Part shown: positions 18,013 through 25,620 of the stretch, piece by piece
Layout: each line of letters opens with the position of its first letter
How positions within the stretch are numbered: the first letter of the stretch is position 1
Origin: Calditrichota bacterium
GTDB lineage: Bacteria > Calditrichota > Calditrichia > Calditrichales > Calditrichaceae
Direction of reading: 5' to 3'
DNA length: 64,000 nt
Assembly (NCBI GenBank): GCA_003854985.1
Contig: RQOG01000061.1
Location: forward strand, 19,227 to 83,226
Made by a program: the position numbers and the translations under genes
The notes under the pieces: generated by a model
The model's database searches: none
The model's input: only the letters and a program-made list of their open reading frames with translations
What the model was told of the DNA's origin: nothing

Positions 18013-18363
18013 TATATTGATAACTTTCTATGCATCATCCACATCCAGTCCCATATAGTCAAAAAACAACGATTTTTCCCCTGCCCTAAGAATTAGGGAA
18101 GGGGATTAAGGGGTAGGGTATTTTATCGTCATGCTCAGATTTGCCTGCTCATTTCGCCCCATGATTAAAATCATGGGTTACTAACATTTAAGTATCGTTG
18201 ATCGTTGTCGTGACCGGCAATGCGCATCAAAATGCGAAAAAAAATCCTTCGGTAATCAGCGTGTATTGATTCAGCCAAAATAATTCTTTGAGTAAACCGG
18301 GATAACTACCGGTCAATACAATATTATACCTGTTAATATTAATCACTTATTTATAAATCATAG
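18013..18363. other. Intergenic stretch with hairpins and repeat copy B
   Basis: No gene. A perfect 9-bp palindrome CCCATGATT/AATCATGGG lies at 18158-18166 and 18169-18177, and an imperfect C-rich hairpin (CCCTAA.../TTAGGG) near 18085-18106. A short, decayed repeat copy B (GTTGATCGTTGTCGTGACCG, then a weak match to the TCGGCGTTCG core) is at about 18195-18262. Nothing here looks translated. Confidence 0.6.
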
Positions 18364-18392
18364 TTGACAAATGTAATTATATATGCTATCAT
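18364..18392 (+). promoter_or_regulatory. Sigma70-like promoter of the toxin-antitoxin operon
   Basis: TTGACA (18364-18369), a 17-base spacer and TATCAT (18387-18392). The expected start of transcription falls at about 18399, the A of the toxin start codon, so the toxin message would be leaderless. Confidence 0.65.
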
Positions 18393-18398
18393 TTAACC

Positions 18399-18833
18399 AT
18401 GATTGTCACAGTTGATACCAACGTTATTTTTTCAGCGCTTTATAGTAATAAAGGCGCTTCTCATTGTATTTTAAGATTAATCCTTGATGAAAAAATAAAT
18501 TTAGCGATCTCAACGCAGATTTATTTCGAATATTACGATGTTTTAATCCGTAAAAGCAGTTTAAAGCAGTTAAATTTATCGGTTTCTGAAATAGAAGACA
18601 TTCTGGATTTACTGGCTTTGCTTTCTCAGAAATATCATATCTATTATTTATTAAGGCCCAATCTTCCTGATGAAAGCGATAATATATTTGTGGAATGTGC
18701 ATTTGCCAGTGATAGTAAATATTTAATTACCGGTAATATAAAAGATTTCAAAAAAAGTGAATTAAAGGGCTTTAACTTTAAATTAGTAATGCCTGGCGAG
18801 TTTTATAAACTATGGAGTATAAAAAATGAGTAA
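18399..18833 (+). CDS. PIN-domain toxin (VapC/COG1569-like)
   Basis: A 144-residue putative endoribonuclease. The PIN fold signature is visible: VTVDTNVIFSALY at the N-terminus (first acidic residue), YFEYYDVLIRKS (the conserved Glu), then LPDESDNIFVECAFAS and KYLITGNIKDFKK (third and fourth acidic positions). Such toxins cleave RNA and are held inactive by a partner. The next gene overlaps it by 8 bp and encodes an RHH antitoxin, giving the less usual toxin-first order. A promoter abuts the start codon and no SD exists. The pair opens the accessory island, just ahead of the cassette array. Confidence 0.85.
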   Translation: MIVTVDTNVIFSALYSNKGASHCILRLILDEKINLAISTQIYFEYYDVLIRKSSLKQLNLSVSEIEDILDLLALLSQKYHIYYLLRPNLPDESDNIFVECAFASDSKYLITGNIKDFKKSELKGFNFKLVMPGEFYKLWSIKNE

Positions 18834-19089
18834 TACTCAGGTAGTAACCTTGAGAATGCCTAAAGAGCTAAAACGTCGTCTTGACAGAGAAGCAAAATAT
18901 CAGGGTGTATCGATAAATCAACTTGCTAATTATTTGGTAAATATTCAATTAACACATTTGGAATCTGTTTCCCTGTTAGAGTCAAGGCTGGAGAAGAAAT
19001 CTATCCGTTCTTTAAAAAGGAAGGTAAAAAGAACGATTGATAATGTACCCGAAAGAAATGTGCCATCCTGGGATTCGGTCAATGAATGA
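18826..19089 (+). CDS. Ribbon-helix-helix antitoxin
   Basis: An 87-residue protein. Residues 4-35 (VVTLRMPKELKRRLDREAKY, then GVSINQLANYLV) are a ribbon-helix-helix DNA-binding domain of the CopG/HicB kind; the basic C-terminal part probably wraps the PIN toxin. Its ATG lies inside the last codons of the toxin gene (8-bp overlap), so translation is coupled. The product likely neutralises the toxin and represses the operon promoter. No attC-like site was found directly after it, so I cannot say that the pair is a cassette. Confidence 0.85.
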   Translation: MSNTQVVTLRMPKELKRRLDREAKYQGVSINQLANYLVNIQLTHLESVSLLESRLEKKSIRSLKRKVKRTIDNVPERNVPSWDSVNE

Positions 19090-19120
19090 TGAAGTAGTTG
19101 GTTTTGTGGGCTTCGAAATT

Positions 19121-19446
19121 CTGAAATCAGCATTAGATATTGGAAATTAAAAAAAATGAATGTCGACTATCGATTAGCGAATAATAAATCATGAGGGAAT
19201 GGAAAGCTTGCAAACTTCGGCATTCAGCGTTAGGCATTTGATATTTGAAATTAAAAGATGAATGTCCAATAGCGAATATCCAATGACGAATAATGAAGGC
19301 GGATGACCTCATAAAGCTGGTCCAGATGTTTTTTACTGAAAATTTGATTTTATTATGAAAACCTTACAGGTTATTTATTTGTTTATATAAGGATTGATAA
19401 TACAAAGGTGTTTTGATATATTAAGAAAAAATTCTTACTAATATAA
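19121..19446 (+). repeat. Dispersed intergenic repeat, copy C
   Basis: It contains TATCGATTAGCGAATAATAA, GGCATTTGATATTTGAAATT and AATGTCCAATAGCGAATATC followed by AATGAAGGCGGATGACCTCA. It then has the AT-rich 3' part GATTTTATTATGAAAACC ... TTTTGATATATTAAG ... TTCTTACTAATATAA, ending at the cassette boundary GTTATGTG (19447). Compared with copy D it lacks about 100 bases in the middle. It fills the gap between the antitoxin gene and the lipoprotein gene; no gene in it. Confidence 0.85.
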
Positions 19447-19530
19447 GTTATGTGTTTATTTTCAAATAAATATTTACTATTACATTTCTTAAATATGAAA
19501 ATCATATTCACATACTTAATGAGGTATAAA

Positions 19531-20028
19531 ATGCAATATTTTAAATTCTTTTTTATTGTTTTGGTAGTATTTATAGGCTGCCAGCCAAATACCAAGACTG
19601 AGCCTTTTGATTTAGAGGCTGCAAAAAAGGTTGTCAACACTCAATTAGACAATCTTCACCAATCTTCGAAAGCCAAGGATATTAGTTTCTTAAGAAACAT
19701 GTTCACTGATGACGGCCTTTGTTTAGGAACCGATCCTGGAGAATTTTGGGACAAAGAACAAGTTATAAATGTAAACTTGCATATGTTTGAGGATGAATCT
19801 ATGGTATTCGATTACTCAATTGATAAACGTGAAATACGATTTAATCCGGATGGGAACTCAGCAATTTGTGTGGAACAATTTACTTGGAATTCGTTTAGTC
19901 AGAAGATTCCCCTTCGTTTAGTAACTCATTTCATAAATATTAACAATGATTGGAAGTTGGATTTTGTCAGTTGGAGTTTGATACCTCTAAATGCTGATTT
20001 AGTCAAATTAAACAAGGCACTGGAGTAA
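19531..20028 (+). CDS. NTF2/SnoaL-like lipoprotein (cassette gene)
   Basis: A 165-residue protein. The start at 19531 is chosen because AATGAGG precedes it and a lipoprotein signal follows directly (FKFFFIVLVVFIGC). Longer frames upstream run through the repeat and cassette end. After the anchor, residues 35-155 fit the SnoaL/DUF4440 NTF2-like fold: LEAAKKVVNTQLDNLHQSSK, DISFLRNMFTDDGLCLGTDP, GEFWDKEQVINVNL, then a beta-rich half ending NNDWKLDFVSWSLIPLN. NTF2-like proteins may be enzymes or small-molecule binders; no catalytic residues can be assigned. It lies between cassette boundaries at 19447 and 20279. Confidence 0.7.
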   Translation: MQYFKFFFIVLVVFIGCQPNTKTEPFDLEAAKKVVNTQLDNLHQSSKAKDISFLRNMFTDDGLCLGTDPGEFWDKEQVINVNLHMFEDESMVFDYSIDKREIRFNPDGNSAICVEQFTWNSFSQKIPLRLVTHFININNDWKLDFVSWSLIPLNADLVKLNKALE

Positions 20029-20050
20029 TAGTTACATTAAATACTTTTAT

Positions 20051-20123
20051 ATCGTGTAAAAACCTACGCATCATTTAATTCAACCTTGAATTAAATGAAT
20101 GTGTTGGATTTTGTTTTTACGAT
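20051..20123 (+). terminator. Long imperfect hairpin after the NTF2-like gene
   Basis: An outer stem ATCGTGTAAAAAC (20051-20063) / GTTTTTACGAT (20113-20123) encloses a perfect 12-bp hairpin CATTTAATTCAA (20072-20083) / TTGAATTAAATG (20086-20097) with a CC loop. It could end the transcript, though no clean T-run follows; it may also belong to the structured end of the cassette. Confidence 0.45.
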
Positions 20124-20162
20124 CATTAACATCAATTAAAATTTTTAAGCATTTAATGCACA

Positions 20163-20285
20163 CTAAAACCTTGTTTACAGCGGATCGCTAAAGCGCTCCG
20201 CGAATTCCGCGTGGACGCGGAATTCAAAAACACAACATTCGGGACAGTCGTTCTTGTCCCGTGGCCGCTGAAACAGACGTTAGCA
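20163..20285 (+). repeat. attC-like recombination site 1 (end of NTF2-like cassette)
   Basis: Left inner arm TGTTTACAGCGG (20172-20183) pairs with right inner arm CCGCTGAAACA (20265-20275), leaving one unpaired A at 20177, the extrahelical base typical of attC. The outer boxes are CTAAAAC (20163-20169) and GTTAGCA (20279-20285). Between the arms are three nested hairpins: GCGGATCGC/GCGCTCCGC (one mismatch), the perfect 11-bp GAATTCCGCGT/ACGCGGAATTC (20202-20212, 20215-20225) and CGGGACA/TGTCCCG. The crossover is expected at G^TTAGCA. The left outer box is a poor match, which lowers confidence. Confidence 0.65.
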
Positions 20286-20302
20286 GTTTAAAGAGGGCGG
20301 AA

Positions 20303-20659
20303 ATGCAAAATTATAATTCAAACATTGTAAAAGGAAATCATGCTGAAGAAAATGATCTCAGAACATTTTTAGATGGCAGTGTACGTTCTACCGTTTTACT
20401 GCGGTCCTGTGCTGTTGGCTTAGGGACTTACAACCCGGGGTGGAAATGGAGTGCTCATGCCGGAGCACAAACAGGAAAATCTTCAGAGAACCACATCGGG
20501 TATATTTTATCCGGAAACATGATAGTAAAAGATTCAAATGGAATTGAAATAGAAGTCGGTTCTGGTGAAGCTTTTGAGGTTGGCCCCGGGCATGATGCAT
20601 GGGTCATCGGTAATGAGCCTTGTATCGCACTTGATTTTATTCCAATAAAAAACTGCTAA
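20303..20659 (+). CDS. Cupin-domain protein (cassette gene)
   Basis: A 118-residue protein; the ATG at 20303 follows AGAGGGCGGAA and lies just inside the cassette boundary at 20279. The single-domain cupin fold is seen in GWKWSAHAGAQTGKSSENHI, GYILSGNMIVKDSNGIEIEV and GSGEAFEVGPGHDAWVIGN; the His in SAHAG and GPGHDAW are candidate metal ligands. Small cupins like this resemble cupin-2 proteins such as those binding sugars or acting in detoxification; the substrate is unknown. Its TAA stop lies inside the attC left box GCTAAC, as often seen in integron cassettes. Confidence 0.8.
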   Translation: MQNYNSNIVKGNHAEENDLRTFLDGSVRSTVLLRSCAVGLGTYNPGWKWSAHAGAQTGKSSENHIGYILSGNMIVKDSNGIEIEVGSGEAFEVGPGHDAWVIGNEPCIALDFIPIKNC

Positions 20660-21149
20660 CAATGCAGTCAAGAAGATTTGCTGTTTTTCTTGCCGATTGA
20701 AAGTCTATAGTTTTAATAGTCTTCACACCCTATTGTCTATAGGCACCATTAACCCGCCAACCCTTTATCGTCATCGTTGTCGTGACCGGCTGCACTTATC
20801 CATAAAAAAGCTTTCACCAATCGGCGTTCGACATTTGATATTGGAAATTAAAAGATGAATGTCCAATAGCGAATATCCAATGACGAATAATGAAGGCGGA
20901 TGATCTGACGAAGCTGGTAAAATAATTTTTTTCTTCATATTATTCAAAGTAGTTATTCCTGATATGATTTAAATGGTTGAACGACATAAAGATAAACAAC
21001 TATGATTACAGGATATATTAATAATATTTTCCTGAAAAAGTGATTTTATTATGAAAACCATACGGGTTAAGTACCTATTTATTTTAAGATTGATAATAAA
21101 AATAGATTTTGATATATTGAGAGCAAATTCTTACTAATATAGGTTATGC
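20651..21149 (+). repeat. attC-like site 2 (end of cupin cassette), apparently split by repeat copy D
   Basis: AACTGCTAAC (20651-20660) is the exact complement of GTTAGCAGTT (20279-20288), the start of the same cassette. A left inner arm (20666-20682, AGTCAAGAAGATTTGCT) can pair with AGCAAATTCTTACT (21122-21135), leaving C and GA unpaired. The right box is GTTATGC (21143-21149). Spacers of 5 and 7 bases fit attC geometry. The loop is about 440 bases and contains repeat copy D, so either the site is very long or a repeat inserted in it. Confidence 0.55.
20765..21142 (+). repeat. Dispersed intergenic repeat, copy D
   Basis: It runs from TTATCGTCATCGTTGTCGTG through CAATCGGCGTTCGACATTTG, ATTGGAAATTAAAAGATGAA and CCAATGACGAATAATGAAGG to an AT-rich 3' part shared with copy C (GATTTTATTATGAAAACC, TTTTGATATATTGAGAG, TTCTTACTAATATAG). 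It ends exactly at a cassette boundary, GTTATGCAC. No gene. Confidence 0.85.
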
Positions 21150-21254
21150 ACTTTAAGATTATAATTTTCAATTAATAAGAACATTAAAAGTATAAGTTTC
21201 ATTCTTTTCTAAAAGTTACATAATTCTTAAAACAAAGGAGAAGACATGAATATA

Positions 21255-21470
21255 TCGTCGGTTGACAAGCCCCGTTTAGAACCGTAATTCTAAGCGGAGC
21301 GGAAAAAGGCTTAAGGCTGTATCATTATCGTGGGACACGGATCCCGTAAAGGAGACTGGTCAGGCCTTGAGCGTCTGTCGCCATAGGGCATGTTAGACCC
21401 TGAATAGGAGTGTGGCACAACCGACAAGAATTCTGCTCTAATATGATAAAACCAAAACAATAGGAGGAGC
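21255..21470 (+). ncRNA. Putative bridge RNA of the IS110 element
   Basis: The 5' non-coding end of IS110-group elements encodes a bridge RNA that pairs with target and donor DNA. Here a stem-loop CCGTTTAGAA/TTCTAAGCGG opens the region (21272-21297), followed by further GC-richer, self-complementary stretches up to the transposase SD. A TTGACA box lies at 21262 with a weak -10 seventeen bases on. The placement rests on family knowledge; the guide loops were not resolved. Confidence 0.5.
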
Positions 21471-21477
21471 AGAGACC

Positions 21478-22488
21478 ATGAGTTATATAGGAGTTGATTT
21501 ACACAAGAATAATTTTCAGGTATGCTATATTAATGGTCAACAGAAAAAGTTTTCTCATTATAGTATTCATGACCTGGAAAAGTTTAAAGAGACGTTAAAT
21601 AAGGAAGATCACCTGGCGGTAGAATCGACGGGTAACACGCGTTACTTCATGAATCAGGTAAAAGAGGCTGTAGGGCGTGTTGTAGTGGTAAATCCCCGCC
21701 AGTTTAAAGTAATTAGTAATTCGGTAAAGAAAACAGATAAACAGGACGCGGAGCAGCTTGCACTATTTCTGAGCAAAGATATGCTTCCGGAAGTACGCAT
21801 GAAAGATGAAAAACGCAGTCAGTTAAAAAGCCTGGCCAACACACGTGATAAGTTGGTAAAATTACGCACGGCGTTAAAAAATAAAGTGCACAATATTTTG
21901 AACGCCCATGGCATTGTTACCCCGCGCGAAGCGTTTAGCAGCAATAAAAGTCTGGATGGTTTAAAAGATTATGCGGTAAATGAACTGGCCCATCTTGAGA
22001 TAGAAGTGATAGTCAGCCAGATTCGTTCTTTAAATGAAGGTATAAAAAGACTGGATAAGCAGATTGAAGACGCTGGTAAAGACTTAGACGGTTTTGAAAA
22101 CATCACCAGCATAAAGGGTATCGGTAAAAAAAGTGGAACGATTCTATTGAGTATCATAGGCGACATAAATGATTTTGCCGATCCGGGTAAACTGGCCTCC
22201 TTCTTCGGTGTTGTTCCGCGTATAAGCAATTCCAATGAGAACATTCATCAGGGACGCATAACCAAACAAGGCAGCAAGCTGGGTAGAACAACTCTTGTCC
22301 AGTGTACGTTAATCGCCATAAGATATTCGGATTATCTGAGAAGTTTCTATGAACGGCTAAAGCTAAAAAAAGGAAGCGGCAAGGCCATAATAGCCACAGC
22401 CCGCAAGTTTTTAGATATTATTTATATGACCTTAAAAAATAAATTAATCTTTGAAGATTTCCCTAATTTCGTGTTGAAATCTTCATAA
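21478..22488 (+). CDS. IS110-family transposase (DEDD/Tnp_20)
   Basis: A 336-residue recombinase of normal length. The N-terminal RuvC-like DEDD domain starts YIGVDLHKNNFQVC (first Asp), has VESTGNTRYF (Glu) and TDKQDAEQLALFLSKD (two Asp). The C-terminal transposase-20 domain includes ITSIKGIGKKSGTILLSIIG, LASFFGVVPRISNSNE with the conserved catalytic serine region, and TKQGSKLGRTTLVQCTLIA. The gene looks intact. AGGAGGAGCAG provides a strong SD. With the bridge RNA it catalyses excision as a circle and RNA-guided insertion. Confidence 0.95.
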   Translation: MSYIGVDLHKNNFQVCYINGQQKKFSHYSIHDLEKFKETLNKEDHLAVESTGNTRYFMNQVKEAVGRVVVVNPRQFKVISNSVKKTDKQDAEQLALFLSKDMLPEVRMKDEKRSQLKSLANTRDKLVKLRTALKNKVHNILNAHGIVTPREAFSSNKSLDGLKDYAVNELAHLEIEVIVSQIRSLNEGIKRLDKQIEDAGKDLDGFENITSIKGIGKKSGTILLSIIGDINDFADPGKLASFFGVVPRISNSNENIHQGRITKQGSKLGRTTLVQCTLIAIRYSDYLRSFYERLKLKKGSGKAIIATARKFLDIIYMTLKNKLIFEDFPNFVLKSS

Positions 22489-22517
22489 TACTAAAGATTT
22501 TATCATAGGAGAATATT

Positions 22518-25442
22518 ATGGGTAAGCATTTTAGGTATTTTACTATTTTCATTATTTTAATAATTGTGGAATCCCATGCTACTGATTATTTGACCAATGC
22601 CATTTCATGGAAGAACTGTTGCCAAGCATATAATCAGGGTTATCCAGCTGAAGATTTTCAGACAAATTTTGTTGGTGACTTTAATGGTGATGGGCTTGAG
22701 GATAAACTTTATATGTGCAGTGGAAAATATTGGGTAGCCTACACTGAGAATAAATCAACCTATGGAGTTCAAGGTTTTTCCGGCGAAAGTTGGACAAAGG
22801 AAATAGTATTTGATAGTAATTCTGAATTTGAAAGACGTGCAATAGGTGATTTTAATGGAGATGGCGCAGATGATATTCTGATTATTAGGGCATATTCAAA
22901 CAACATTAAATTGGAAGTTGCTCTTTCAGTACAAAAAAGATTAGCTAACTCAGCTGGACCATATGGCCAATATATAGATGTATCTGATGGTAGTTATTTT
23001 TTTAAACCTAATGAAGTATGGGGAACGACAATAACCGCATTTAAGAGTGCATTTGAAAACTCATTTGTTAAAGACGCAAAATTAAATAAAGTATATATTG
23101 GTGATGTAACTGGAGATGGTTTGGATGATATTGTAATTCTATATTATAATAAATATATCTATGTAATAAAATCTGTATATACACCAAATTTTTCTACTTC
23201 TGGTGCAGATTTTGCAAATTATTCTTTCTCAAGCCATCAATACAAATTAAATCTTGGGAGTTATGTAGATGAATTTTTTCTTGGTGATTTTAACGGTGAT
23301 GGTTACGATGATATTACGTATACAAAAATATCACCATATAATAACAATTTCTATATAGCCTTAAATAAGGGTAAAGATTCAGATACTAGTCCCGGTTATT
23401 TTTCAACAAATGAATTTACAGGAGCATTCTATTCACCATATGATGCAAGTGGTAACCACGGTTCATTGTCCATTTCAAATTTTCCATTGCACTTTATTTC
23501 AGATTTTAATGGTGATGGATTAGATGATAAACTTTATCTATGTTCAAGTAAATACTATATCTCACTTTCGAAGATTAGTCCGGATGGAAAGCCTTATTTT
23601 CAAAGTGAGATAATTTGGGGTGCTATTGATTGGTCTAACTATGGCAGAAGTTATATTGGCGATTTTAATGGAGATGGATTTAATGATATTCTAAATGCAA
23701 GGACAAACTCTACATGGGATGTTCGACTTGCAGATAAAGAAGCTATTTTTGATAATGCTACATTTGCACAAGATGGACATAACGGTGAAGCCAGAATGGA
23801 GAAAATAGTAGCCTGTTGGATGTTTCCTTTTACTTACCTTTGGCCAGAAAGAGGATGGAGTGCATTTGGTTACCATCCAAATGAGAGATATATGTCAGGA
23901 TTCCCATATATCACTCCCATAATAAATTGGGGTTCAACTGATTTTCCCTTAATTGAAACAAATTCAGCAACTTGGATTGAAGGACCTTATTCTTATTTGG
24001 ATTTCACTAATAATCCCCTATCATATTCAACGGAAGATGTTTTAAAAATGCAAATTGAGTCTATTATTAAATCCGGTATTAAAGTAATCGTCGTAGATGT
24101 AACTAATGGTTTTATCGATGTGGATGAATTTAATCATCAAGCATATGATAGTAGTGGAGATAGTACTAATTATAGTAATGTAAGAGAAGCATTGACAAAT
24201 ATATTCGAAATTGTAAAAAATAATAATTTAGATATAAAAATTGCAGTAGGACTTGGCAAGGAATTTTGGGGAAGATTCGAATTGAAACCACATAGCTATG
24301 ATCCGTTTATACCTTGTTATGGAAATGCAAATTTAGTAATAGGTTGGGAAGCTCAAAGAAGTAGACAGAGAATTGCTTTGGATAAAATTGAGTTAGATTA
24401 TATTACTCCTTATAATGACAAATACTTTTACTATCAAGGTAAACCACTCGTAGTCACCTATGTTATACCATCTCGTGATTTTCCAATGACAGCTGATGGC
24501 TATCTTCAAGAGACAATCCCAAGAACATTTTTTCCTGATTTTAATGTTAAAATTGCTCTGAGTGCAAATAGTACATATGCATGGTTTAGAGGGAACAATG
24601 CTATATTCCAAAACGGCTTGGATAATACAAATTATTGGAGTTGGGGCTCTGAATTACTTAATAATAATATTTATGGGGCTGATTCTAAAACTGCAAATTT
24701 TCCAAGTTATTCCAATGAAAAGTTACCCTATAATGCAGAATGCATGTCTGTAATGCCGGGTAGAACCATGGTTTGGCACAATCTAACAGACAGGGATGGT
24801 AATGGTGTGCCTCGATGGGCAGATAATAATAGCAATCATTACTTTGAATCCTGGAAATCTGTAATAAATGCCGATCCGCGTATTGTCTTAATATGTGACT
24901 GGAATACATGGGGTGAAGCGACTTCTATTGAAGCATGTACAACAGGACCCGGTAAAACCTGGTATGAAAGTGATGGCTGTACACCAGATCCCGGGTATGA
25001 TGATGCACAAGACATACAACTGTTTAGGAGCCCTTGGCACAATAGTAGCGGTACTAATGATCCATTCTTTTATCAAAATTTAACTAAAGATTTTTCAGAT
25101 TATTTTGTTGGTAATACTTATACTCCACCAGTATTAAGTAAAGCAAATTTTAACGAAAACTTAATAATTGAGAATCCAATATCTTTTGAGCTAAAACAAA
25201 ATTATCCGAATCCATTTAATCCAATCACAAAAATAGAATTTTCAATTCCCGAAGATTCAGATATTTATTTAAAAATTTATAATGTTTTGGGTCAGGAAGT
25301 TTATTTTTATCATAAAGACAATTTACTAAAAGGATATCATACAATTAATTTTGATGGATCGAATTTATCAAGTGGTCTTTATATTTATACATTTAAGGCA
25401 GGCAAATTCGAAAAGAAGATGAAAATGTTATTGGTTAAATAA
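22518..25442 (+). CDS. Large secreted FG-GAP / glycosidase-like protein with T9SS sorting domain (cassette gene)
   Basis: A 974-residue protein with a signal peptide (FRYFTIFIILIIVESHA). Residues 50-420 hold six FG-GAP/VCBS-type blades, each with a Ca2+-binding DxNxDGxxD loop (DFNGDGLED, DFNGDGADD, DVTGDGLDD, DFNGDGYDD, DFNGDGLDD, DFNGDGFND), predicting a beta-propeller. Residues about 430-880 resemble the TIM-barrel of GH71/GH99-like enzymes (IKSGIKVIVVDVTNGFIDVD, LDIKIAVGLGKEFWGRF, RIVLICDWNTWGEATSIE); the exact family and catalytic acids are not certain. From QNYPNPFNP on is a T9SS type A sorting domain. TAGGAGAATATT gives the SD, right after the IS110 element. It is AT-rich like its cassette neighbours. 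Confidence 0.8.
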   Translation: MGKHFRYFTIFIILIIVESHATDYLTNAISWKNCCQAYNQGYPAEDFQTNFVGDFNGDGLEDKLYMCSGKYWVAYTENKSTYGVQGFSGESWTKEIVFDSNSEFERRAIGDFNGDGADDILIIRAYSNNIKLEVALSVQKRLANSAGPYGQYIDVSDGSYFFKPNEVWGTTITAFKSAFENSFVKDAKLNKVYIGDVTGDGLDDIVILYYNKYIYVIKSVYTPNFSTSGADFANYSFSSHQYKLNLGSYVDEFFLGDFNGDGYDDITYTKISPYNNNFYIALNKGKDSDTSPGYFSTNEFTGAFYSPYDASGNHGSLSISNFPLHFISDFNGDGLDDKLYLCSSKYYISLSKISPDGKPYFQSEIIWGAIDWSNYGRSYIGDFNGDGFNDILNARTNSTWDVRLADKEAIFDNATFAQDGHNGEARMEKIVACWMFPFTYLWPERGWSAFGYHPNERYMSGFPYITPIINWGSTDFPLIETNSATWIEGPYSYLDFTNNPLSYSTEDVLKMQIESIIKSGIKVIVVDVTNGFIDVDEFNHQAYDSSGDSTNYSNVREALTNIFEIVKNNNLDIKIAVGLGKEFWGRFELKPHSYDPFIPCYGNANLVIGWEAQRSRQRIALDKIELDYITPYNDKYFYYQGKPLVVTYVIPSRDFPMTADGYLQETIPRTFFPDFNVKIALSANSTYAWFRGNNAIFQNGLDNTNYWSWGSELLNNNIYGADSKTANFPSYSNEKLPYNAECMSVMPGRTMVWHNLTDRDGNGVPRWADNNSNHYFESWKSVINADPRIVLICDWNTWGEATSIEACTTGPGKTWYESDGCTPDPGYDDAQDIQLFRSPWHNSSGTNDPFFYQNLTKDFSDYFVGNTYTPPVLSKANFNENLIIENPISFELKQNYPNPFNPITKIEFSIPEDSDIYLKIYNVLGQEVYFYHKDNLLKGYHTINFDGSNLSSGLYIYTFKAGKFEKKMKMLLVK

Positions 25443-25501
25443 ATTATAATTCTAAAGTAATAAAAATTTATAGTACTCTAAGTTATTAATAATAGCGCAT
25501 T

Positions 25502-25609
25502 GTGCATAACAAGGGCATTAACGGCGACTGGATCAGCCGCCATTCTATTACGAAAAGTTCATGGGCTTGGAAAGGTCATCGGCCAGCGCGTTATGCCCCA
25601 GCCGTTAGC
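25502..25609 (+). repeat. attC-like recombination site 3 (end of glycosidase cassette)
   Basis: GTGCATAAC (25502-25510) is the exact complement of GTTATGCAC at the cassette start (21143-21151). The 19-base left arm at 25513-25531 pairs with the 16-base right arm at 25583-25598 over 16 base pairs, leaving three unpaired bases on the left side (T at 25518/19, G at 25523/24, A at 25527), the hallmark of attC. The right box GTTAGC is at 25604-25609. Loop 51 bases. Confidence 0.85.
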
Positions 25610-25620
25610 TTTTTAGGAAT

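Larger units (their letters stand above)
21240..22510 (+). mobile_element. IS110-family insertion sequence
   Basis: An IS110-type transposase gene is preceded by about 230 bases of structured non-coding DNA, the layout of IS110-group elements. Exact ends cannot be read: the family has no terminal inverted repeats or clear target duplication. The element sits inside the cassette that starts at 21143, upstream of the 974-codon gene. The left boundary is placed near AAAGGAGAAGACATG and the right just after the transposase stop; both are approximate. Confidence 0.75.

Noticed and set aside
17757..18260. ATCG-rich repeated tracts as a CRISPR array
   Set aside because: The repeats are irregular, spaced by uneven lengths, and share no constant 28-40-base unit with unique spacers.
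18399..19089. The toxin-antitoxin pair as an integron cassette
   Set aside because: No complementary start/end boxes or attC fold were found on both sides; only proximity supports it.
19450..19530. Upstream extension of the NTF2-like lipoprotein
   Set aside because: It would start inside the cassette box and add 27 residues before a normal lipoprotein signal that has its own SD.
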